Both the position numbers and the translations under genes were made by a program. 64,000 nt of DNA, taken from positions 310,001 through 374,000 of the forward strand of contig JAJNNX010000010.1 in the NCBI GenBank assembly GCA_023159155.1, in the 5' to 3' direction. Source of the DNA: Ustulina deusta. Lineage: Eukaryota; Ascomycota; Sordariomycetes; Xylariales; Xylariaceae. The notes beneath the pieces were generated by a model. The model did no database searches and had not been told where the DNA came from. It worked only from the letters and a program-made list of their open reading frames with translations. Position 1 is the stretch's first letter. Every line of letters starts with the position of its first letter. Positions 13,229 to 23,500 of the stretch are shown here, one piece after another.

Positions 13229-16200
13229 ATGAGTGAGCAATGGGCCATAGATTCACCAACGGCGGAAGAAAATGAAATCTTTGAGAAGGGTAACGAAGAG
13301 GCACGTCTTAAGAGGAAGCGCTTCAACTGGCTTAGCCCTGATAAACGCGGTGAGCACCCTGTTTGTCCCTCGGCGGCAACCATAGATAGAGAATATGACG
13401 CTCACACTCTAGCACTGTCCTTGTAGGCGCTTCATATATCAGCTACAACCAGTTCAGTCATCTCCCAGCCACTTCCTTCGAATTCGGTGCCGATGGCTTT
13501 GCGGGAGAGCTTGCAACGGCGGCGGAGAGCTACTCCATTTCTCTGCACCATCCAAGGAACACGGCCTAATATTCGCTCGAGGTGCTTTCTCTAGCTCCCT
13601 ATATGCCTGCATATCTCGAGCGCAGATGGAGTATGGCGGATCAGCTACCTTCGGCCTCAGAATGGCTAGAGATCAGAAACCCTATCTCCACCCGACGAGC
13701 AGATCGAACGGACCGGAATCACAGACAATGAGTCAGTCTGAGCAGGAACAGGACATCCGCTCCATTGATGAGAAGCGTGATTGTTCCCTTGAAGGCTCAA
13801 GTTTCCGCCTGGGGAAGGGGGGGGGGTGGGGAGGGGGTGATAGAGCGAGGCTGCTTCAATTATCGTTGGCCATTACATGAGTATTCGCTACTCTTGAATA
13901 GCTCACCTGAAGGAAGTGGCAATCCGGACATAGACTCCGGTTACTGTACCAGGTTTTCGTACTTCAAAAACGGCGTTTGCTACCAAGTGATAAGGCTGGA
14001 GCAACGAAGCTGGCCCGATATTGACCAGGAGAATTTATACCAACTCTCCTACTGGGACGGCCAGGTCGTTCTCGAAATTGGAGGTTCCATCTATTTTCAA
14101 ATACTCAAAAACATTACAGCAACTAGTGACGAAGAGAATGGCTGCAATATCAAGAATCAGTCATCGACAAGATGCCTCCGGATAATGGATCAGAAGCTTA
14201 AGATCGGTCTGGAAGCCCGAGTTTACCAATTGAGTGCAGATGGAAGCGATACCATTCCTCTCGACCTAACACCCCCACGACCTTCGTGTTCAAACCTCAA
14301 CTCGTCTGAGCCTACATTACCTCCTTCGGTAGTAGAGAAGGGAACCAGTGATGAAGCCTCAGTTCACTTGGTCTACAAGGCCACAGCTAAGCTGCATAAG
14401 CCTTCCAAAAAAATGGCGGCTATAAGAATAAAGGCGAAACGTTTATTGCCGCCATACGGCTTATCCATTACGCAGATACCACAGACGCCAGTGAAGACCC
14501 TAAGATTCCATCCTCAGAAGATATACACGACGACGGATGGGTCGAACCTGTCCGCTCAAGCAGTGTGCTTGAATCGAACTCCCAAGCACTGGAGCAATGT
14601 GGAAGATAATCCTCCAATGGCATGACCTACACACAGGCTCAATGTCAGAGTTTACCGAGATCAGCCTCATGGCTCGCTGTCTTGAGAAGATATTGCAGGT
14701 CGATCTTGTCCCCGGCTTTTATGGGACCGAGAACCAGGCATTAGCAGTTATAAGCAATCCTTTCATTCGTCCTACTGTTAGTCTGCGGTCCCTCTTGTAA
14801 GTGCAAGTTTTAAATGGCCCTTTTCTTTGAAGTTTGAAGTGCGTGGCTGACTGGTATCAGTTGGGAGGTCCGTTTCCTCTCCAAGATTCACCACTTCTTA
14901 GATAGATTAGACAAAAGCCAGAATGGTCGCGCAAGTTCTAAATTACCAAACGACGAAGAACGTGGAAATCGACAAGGGGAGAAGGCCGAAAACAATGCCC
15001 TAGCCTTTTTCTCCGAATTTGACGCATACGAGAGATCGCAGATGCTCAGTATCGCTGAAAGTCAGTGCAATCGTATTCGAGATGCCATTGAACGCATCAT
15101 TTTATTTCTACTTGATCTTCTTTTACCACTAGGATTATCACCCTTGCAGCCGCAATATCCAACAGATGAGTCCGAGTTTTACTACATTACGATGACAATC
15201 TGGTACGTCGTGAAGTCGTTCCCGAAAGTCGTATGGAAATCTCCCAACTGTCTTTACGACTTCGAACAGAAGGACCTGACAAACTCCTGCGTCCCCCCGG
15301 ACAGCCACAATTTCGGTGCAATCGACAAGCGGAAGATAAGTCTTCTTAAGTGGTATCACTACAGCTCTTTGCTAAGCCTTGCTGACCGGGGTGTACTTCC
15401 CCGGTCTTGGATATCTGCACCGATGAAGAAAAGGGTTTACAGTCTCAATAATGCTGCAACGATGGCTTACACGGAGAGCATAGACATAAAATCGCACTAC
15501 TCCGTCGACAATGAAATTGTTGATCGCCTATCATTTTTGGCCCACGAGTTAGGTATGGAAGAGTTCGACGCTACAGATGAGACGGTAACATCTGCTTCAA
15601 TACAGCGTGTACGAGGGAGAGAGTTGATGAAGTACCTCAACCCCGGTGTTTCACTGCCAAAAGGACGAGGATATAGCTTCCAAGAGACATTTGGCCCTTG
15701 GGAGATACACGCACTCTGCCACAACAGTCGCATCAACGTGCTCACATTGGAAAGTGAGAGTGAATATGTCAAGGCGACGAAGGACTACGGAGGTAGTGAA
15801 ACAAGAGAAGAGGAGGTGGCTCTGTACAAGAACAAGGTCTACCGGTTTCTTAATTCGGAAGCAACCCTGATCCCATACTGGGAGCGCTCACCAACAAAGA
15901 TGCGCTCGGGCTGGCTACAATCAAAAGCGGCTGCTGGCTTTATAATGGGCACTCCTGATGGCTTTGATAAAGGTGCATTGTCAAACCAATTCCGAGAAAT
16001 ACTAAAGGAACTAGAAGGGACCGATGTTCGTCCAATCGACTGGGCTTCGTTCCATCCGCCTCGGCAATATTACCCGGATAGCTTTATCAAAACTCTTGAG
16101 GACACGCCTCACCTCTTCCGCCCGCCTGTCACAGACGATGTGTTTATTCCTGCGACCTTGGCTAAATTTGATAAGCCCCAGGGCCGCCGCGTATTTAGTC

Positions 16201-18072
16201 GCGATGACTTGGAGAACGTACAGAAGTCTTTTAGTATATTAGATATTCTCGTATCCCAACAAATCTTAAGTCCACGCAAACGCAAGATTTCTGGGGGGCG
16301 TAACACAAGGTTACCCGACATGCGTTACTACCGCCTTGGGGCTACGGTTGGAGTCACCCGTGGCAAAGGAGCATTGATAGAGACTTCTGGTGGCGAAAAT
16401 GAACTTGTCAGGGCATTATTTGACAGCGTGAGTCTTTTCCTCCGATATGATACGTTCTTGCTGACGACTATCCTAGCTCGTGGATAAGTCGGTACAACAC
16501 CGAATTTTGTAGGGTTTCTATATTGAATGCTTCCTCTATCAGCTGCACTAACAATGTCAAAGACACATCCACAAATTGACCGAAAAACTCATTCAAATGC
16601 TTGCATTTGTAGTACACCCGAGGCAGTTGCATGCCTAAGCAACCATGTCCTGCACACTCCTCGTTTCTCGTTCCACAAGGGACCTACATGGATGACGAGC
16701 ATCACGGTCGGCAGCTGGATCCTGACCAAGACCGAACGGAAGGGTCCAAAGTACGACAGCGTGATGGCCAACGAATCTATCGAACTTCCTTGCGAACTAG
16801 AAATTGCAGCGAGGTCGCAGGGTGGTGACCGCGCTCTTACATCACCTCAATCCCGCGTGTCGTTCTTCGTCTCCTCTGTTGTTCTCACCACTAATGCCTT
16901 TGGCGATTTCAGCAGGTGTACCGTAATATCCGAGGATAACGATGAAAATATAGAAGCGAAACCTGACGAGCTGGTGGCGGTGGCAGAAATCTCCAATGAG
17001 ATATGGCAAGTGTTTGTGCACCAACCGCAGGCAGCTAGATGTCTAGTTTTCCTCCATGTGCTAGGGATGTTATGCTCCAAACTTTGCAAACAGTACCGCG
17101 ATACAATCACGGAGTTCGAATCCATTATGCCTTCCACGGTTCGCTAAGCAACTAAACCCTCCACAACTATCCCGAGGTTGCTGACTGACTGAAAATCTAG
17201 GATGCCTTCTTGTGTAACGAGGGGGACTGGGTCAGAGATCGTTCGTCACTACCTCAATTCCAACTCATCCTATGGAGCCTTGATTGCCTGTACAAGTTCC
17301 AAAACAGTCTCAAGACATCCATTACCAACATAATTGATGCAAAGCGAGAACTCCTTGGCCTGATAAACGAGGTAGTCATTTTTTTACCGAATTTCAGGCA
17401 TAGGTACTGATATGATATTAGCAAGCGGCAAACAGAAGCCTAACTCTCCAGGGAATGTGTCAAGAATACATTGCCAACTTCGAAAGCGGCGTAGTGGAAT
17501 TAACTCAAGTCAATGAGTACTTGGCGAGCAACATCGCCTTCGCTATGCGCTTCAAGGATGCGGGTTGTTTCCCCGAGCGCGTCATTATCTGATCTGAAAG
17601 TCGTAGAGCTAACAAGAGCGATAGCTCTCGGGCACATTAGCACTCAGGGACAGTGGTGTCGGTCTAAACCAGAACGAGATATCTCTCGAACAGAATAATG
17701 CTATTCAGGCGCTGACATACTCACCATCGGATACCTGCCACTGGGGTTGATAACCGTGAGTCGCATTCTCCCGAGAGTTACTTCTTACCCGAGTCAAAGA
17801 GCTCACTCAACCGATATCGCTAGGCAATATTCGCCATTCCAACAGAACAAAATGTCGTGTTCCAAGGAATGGGGCAGGGGTGGTTCATTGGTGCCATCTT
17901 CATCTTGTCAGCGGTTACTTACTTGGTTGTCGCATGGCTCAACCTCATTGTTGACTTCTTTAAATTTCCATCGACCCGGGAGACTCGCCGTCGGGAGGAC
18001 CGGCCAAACTTGTGGCAGGTTTTAGGCAACGTTCGCCGACAACTTCACTCTCCGGACAACTCGCCTTGTTAA
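13229..18072 (+). pseudogene. CorA-like membrane protein locus, apparently frameshifted
   Basis: The C-terminal part has the layout of fungal CorA-like (Mg2+ transporter-like) proteins. A long helical stretch leads into DSGVGLNQNEISLEQNNAIQ, then a membrane hairpin around IGYLPLGLIT and GWFIGAIFILSAVTYLVVAWL. Plausible introns are 13350-13420, 14797-14860, about 17140-17200, about 17371-17430, 17564-17640 and 17756-17823. They join protein-like blocks such as MSEQWAIDSPTAEENEIFEK (start at 13229), 14862-16427 and DAFLCNEGDWVRDRSSLPQF. Protein-like reading changes frame without room for an intron at the G10 tract 13817-13826, the A7 tract 14407-14413, near 14597, and at about 17717, where one base is missing just before the first membrane helix. 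The region near 16428-16530 is also unresolved. Either the gene is decaying next to a RIP block or the assembly has homopolymer errors. Family assignment is moderately sure; transport function is inferred only. Confidence 0.55.
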
Positions 18073-20580
18073 GCTGTAATTGGGCTTCGGCTACGGTTTG
18101 GAACATCAATACAATTCCAAATTACCTGTTGGCACGGAGGCGATGGCTACTCTGCCTAGTACCACGAATAGTTCGAACACACTGGCCCGGACAACTACTG
18201 CAGCTTTGTTCTGCAACAGCGATTATTGTTCGTAAACGTGCTGGAAATTGTTGAACGAAGACACTCTTTACTATAAGTTCATTAGAGCTCCTATAACCCT
18301 CTTTTGCAAAGATAGTAAAAATATATGACTATATTTACGAACCGGGCAAGAAGTAAAGCGTAGACTGCCAGCTCCCTATAAGCACTCATCACACGGCTTG
18401 TCTTGTATGAAGCCCGGAATTTGAATTAGGGAAAACGCAAGGGTGTCCTATCTGCGAGTAGAAGATGTCAGGTTACCACTGAGACGTCAGGCCTAATTGG
18501 AAGTACATCATATAGCGCCAAGCCCTGCGATAGGTTTTCAAAAACCCTGGAGCTTTAATTGGCTAAGAGGTGTCGGGGACTACTACCTGCAGCATTAGCG
18601 ATGATTGTCTCGCCAATGCTCGCTGGTGATTTGGTATTCCTGAGTAAAATGCGTGATCACGTGATGTGACCGCGGGGTCATGTTCAATTCCTTGAACCGG
18701 AACTTCCGACAAATAGCAAATAAATGACCACCTACGTCCTGCTTGTAGCAAAATATCAGAAATTATTGTAGGTAAGAGGTACCTACTAAAGAGACTAATC
18801 CTTCTTCCTTGAACATTACTCCCCCAATTTCCTGTTTGAGCCATCCATTTTGCATTTTGATAATCTACAATTGGCAGAGACCAAGGTAGATAGATACTTT
18901 AGGATGCACAGAAGATTGGACATATAATTGAGCCCCCATGGTATCAGCATTGAAGAGAATTTCGCTATTAGATGCGCAGTCTAGAAAGGAAAAGCGCCTT
19001 CAATATATGGAGGGAGTCTTAGGTACTATTGCTCACTAGTTGCGATGGTTGATCTGCGCATTGGCTTGCTAATCTTCACAATTGACGCTTCATCTCGATA
19101 GGTATCATCCATATACCAGACGAATCCCATCAGGACAGTGAGCCACTGGGGCCCTCCTTGCCAGTGCCTTTCACCATACCCCCAATGCTACATACATATC
19201 GGCTGCCAAGGGGTTATTTTTGTTCCATTGATCGTTTCAGGCTCGTTCACCACTGCGCTACCCATGTCACGTCAGCAGATGATGTTATGGGCAACGTATG
19301 ATGAGACACTGCGTAATTTGCGATTCACGAGAAAATACCTCGGTAGCGAACAGCCACCTAGGTCATCAGCATTCCTGGTGGCTTCTTGAAGGTATGGTCT
19401 GTTTGTGCTCGGCAGGAGGGTTTGGATGGACCAAATTGTCCTGTAGGTATACTATATACAAACATGCGTACCGTATCTGAGGTAGCCCCTGGATCGTACA
19501 TGGAGTGGACATGGGGCTAAAACGTGATTGACACTGGAGCACTGCTGGTATACCGGTCCAGATTTGGATTAATAAAAGAGAGGTCTGGTGCGGCGGCCCA
19601 CATGCACTCGGGCGTTCTATTGGCAGTTGTGACATGTCAGTGGCTCGTTTCTCATTGGTTGTATCGGTGAGCGTTGTACCACCAAACACCGCTGCTAGCG
19701 ACTTCTGCAGTGGCCGACGCCTGCGCGAGAAACTAACTCGGCCTACGATATACAGCTGGAGGTAGCCCGTACCTACCTACACTACCTAGGGTACCACATT
19801 AGGTACCACATTACATGCATATCCCTAAGAGTGCTACCTCCTAGTACCTCCAAACCCCATGGCTGCAACCCCTTCTCGATTTGTCGTTACATGGCATCTT
19901 GGACTTCCTTTGAGCAGTTCCTGTGCAGCAGCACAACCCGTCCCGTCCACTTCCAAGATATTGTCTCCTTAGACTGGTCCCTCCCTTTTTCTCTCATGCC
20001 GTCCACCTACATGTTCTCACCGACGACGTCAGCGCTGCGAGCCTCTTCCTCGAAATAGCCTCACCTCGTCTGCCTCTTCCGCCTACTCGGTACATACTTC
20101 CATTCCCCCCCTCCTTCGGCCTCTATTCTACATGTACAACGAGTATGTCCTTTTTTCATTCACTTGATACTAGCGCCTCAATCTCTCGTGCTAGCTTGTT
20201 TCCGAGAACAGTCGGCCAGGCGACTCCTTTTAAGATGCCGCGCCTATGTCCCGTGCACCCATGCAACACCACCATCGAATTTGATTGTCGCTTCATCGTC
20301 CAACTCAATGCTGATCCCTAGTCGGTTTTTGCAGATCCTCGGCCCATCCCTTCTCTTCGCACACGCCTGTACAACAGTTTCTGAACCGTTGCTCACTGCG
20401 GACGGGAACATGATGTTATCCGGTTTGCGACTGCAGCCTCCAGTACATTGACGCCGATCCGATTTTTACTCTCTCTCCTTCGAACGTCGACCCGCATTCA
20501 AAGACGTCCGCCCGGATAAAGTCGCCGCTTGAAGGGCATCGAGACATCGGCGTTCTAGCGTCCTTTCGCACAGCGCAGAT
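18073..20580. other. Intergenic region and formin promoter/leader
   Basis: No convincing gene on either strand. A perfect palindrome ATCACGTGAT (E-box type) sits at 18656-18665. Around 19740-19840 there are repeated TACCTA and GGTACC words, a motif class common in such fungal intergenic DNA. From about 19900 to 20150 the plus strand is pyrimidine-rich, typical of a leader upstream of a strongly expressed mould gene. Several short open frames here are not supported by anything else. Confidence 0.5.
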
Positions 20581-23500
20581 ATGTCTTCTGCCGACAAATC
20601 CAGGCAATCTTCAGGCGGCAAAGGATTCTTCTCCCGAAGCAAACATAAGAGCGATAAGCGGCATACCGGTAGCGAGGAGGGCCGATTCCTGGCCCCAGAC
20701 TATGAGCCCCCCTCGCGGTCCTCTCGACATGTGCGAGAGTCGTCTGTTCCGTCAGTCGATCGGCCTAGTACCCCTGAGGCTGGCGTGAACAATTCTGCAG
20801 GAGTCATAACTGCTATTCCCTATGGTAACCCATATAACGAGCGAAGTCCAGTAACCGTTGATTATCTTCCTCGCACCGATCAGATGCCTGTTCGGCGCGA
20901 TCCACTGCCTCATCAACTAAACAAAGGCACTGCCGACTATCACCAATATCCTTCCGTCGATACCAACGGCTTCGCCACTACAGCCGGCTCCCACCTCTCT
21001 GGTGTCCGTCCGCCTGCTGGACCTTCTAATATTACTATGGTATCGACTGGTCGCCAAACACAATTTCATCAATGGGGACCACAGCTGTCTACCCAAGCTC
21101 CTAAGGGTAGCGCAGGCAGCGGAGCTTCATTCAACGAGAGATGGGACTCTCTACCCGGCTGGGGCCAGCAAGGCTTGGGTAGGGCTTCACGGCAAAGTGA
21201 TCAGTCCAGCATCTTTTCAGGTAACGGCCAACCTTCAAACTCTACCACCAACACACGCTCATCCAGAACAGCACTTCCTAGTGCAACCTCTCAGAGTTCG
21301 ATTACCTCTAGCAGAGACTCGCACCGATTGACTAAACTTCCTGCCTCCCCGGCGCAGCTACAACCCGGTGGCTCGGACGGCTTCTCCCTTACGCGGCCCG
21401 ACGATGATCGAGTCACGGAACATATGTTTTACGAACTGATGCAAAAGCGCGGGTGGCACAACCTACCTGAGCAGGCGCGACGGCAAATGCAGGCATATCC
21501 GTCTTCCAAAAAATGGACGCTCATTTATCAAGATCGTTTAACCGAGTGGCAAGGAGAACAGAAACGCAGGCAGACTGCGCGGACTGGCCAATACTCGAAT
21601 GTCGATATTACTGCACATTCTGACGAGGAGGGATCTCCCGAGTGGTACGTTCGGAAGGTAATGGAGAATAGCTTGGACTCGAAAGGCCTGGGTAGTCTTG
21701 AGGTCAATCTTAGAACACAACAGATCGGCTGGGTGAGGCGCTTCATCGAATGTCAGGGGCAGGTGGCTCTCACCAACGTTCTGCTTAAGATAAACCGCAA
21801 GACTGCGGTGGGACCGGCCGCTCCCGCTGACTCCAAATCCAGCGACAAGAACCTTGACAAGGAGTATGATATTATAAAGTGCTTGAAGGCTTTGTTGAAC
21901 AATAAGTATGGGGCTGACGATGCTCTGGCTCACCAGCAAGTCGTCGTGGCACTTGCAACATCGCTTATTTCGCCAAGGCTCACGACTCGGAAACTTGTTA
22001 GCGATGTCCTAACTTTCCTCTGCCACTGGGAGGACGGAAACGGTCATCTCAAGGTTATCCAAGCTATGGACTATGTCAAAACACAGCAAAATGAGAATGG
22101 TAGATTTGACTCGTGGATGCGGTTAGTCGAAGTGACGGTGGATGGCCGCGGAAAGATGGGCAGCCTTGTCGGCGCTAGCGACGAGGTTCGAACCGGCGGC
22201 ATTGGCATGGAAAACCTCCTTATGGAATATGCCGTGGCAACTCTCATCCTAGTGAACATGATCATCGACGCGCCAGAAGGAGATCTCCAGCTTCGTATGC
22301 ATATCAGAGCCCAATTTGGTGCCTGCGGCATCAAACGGATCCTCACCAAAATGGAAGCGTTCCAATATGACCTGATAGATAAGCAAATCGAACGGTTTCG
22401 CACCAACGAAGCCATTGATTATGAGGACATGCTTGAGCGGGAGAATAGCAGTATCAAAGATAGTATTGAAGGGGAGGTAAAGGACCTGAATGATCCCGCT
22501 CAGATTGTGGATGCCATTCAACAACGTTTACAGGGCACAAAAACTCAGGATTACTTCGTGTCTGCTCTTCAGCATCTTCTTCTCATCCGCGAGAATGACG
22601 GAGAGGAACGGCTACGAATGTTCCAGCTTGTTGACGCAATGCTCAGCTATGTTGCTATGGATAGGCGTCTGCCGAACCTGGATCTCAAGCAGAGTCTTAA
22701 TTTCACGGTACAGAGCCTTCTGGACAAACTCCATACAGATTCTGAAGCCCGGCAAGCTCAAGATGAGGCCCTAGAAGCTCGCCAAATTGCCGAGGCTGCC
22801 ATGGCGGAGCGGGATGAGATGAAAGCCAGAGTTGAGCTTGGTGCTGATGGATTGGTAGCCAAGCTACAGAGGCAGCTAGACGAACAATCCCGCTTCATTG
22901 AGGCCCAAAAGCGACAAGCTGACGGGCTCAAAGCTGAGGTTGAGAATATGCAGACAATTCGCACGAAGGAGGCTCAACGTTATGAATTAGAGACACGTGA
23001 GCTCTATTTGATGCTAAGGGACGCGCAAGATGTTGCCGCATCACAAGCCGCAAAGGGTGCCATCAGTAACAAAGTGAGCGATGAGGATCCTTCTCGTATG
23101 CAAGGTATCCTTGATCGTGAAAGACTAATGGATCGACTTGCTATGCAATTGGAAAGGCAAAAGACCCAGTACAAGCTTGAAGGTCGTGTTTGGGGCGATG
23201 CTGCAGGTCCCTCTGATCGGCTACGAGCCCTTCGCGAGGAGATGGAGGGTTTTGGCCAATCCTACCCCGATGCCCCTGATGGGGCTGGACTTCCCCCTCC
23301 TAGCATATCTAGTGGCATGCTTGGATCTGTCAGGCGAAACACTAAGATCCCAAGAAAGCCTGTTGGTGCTCAGGGTGGGCCGCTCACTGACGGCGAACGC
23401 CCTGGGGATGATATGGACGGTGGCGAGGAGACCATCTATGAGAAACCTAGAGTGGTTGAGATCAGAAGACCTGTCCTGGACCCTAAACAAACAAATAGAC

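Noticed and set aside
19366..20451. Several 75-132-residue frames upstream of the formin
   Set aside because: They overlap each other on both strands, have no protein character and lie in the likely promoter and leader.
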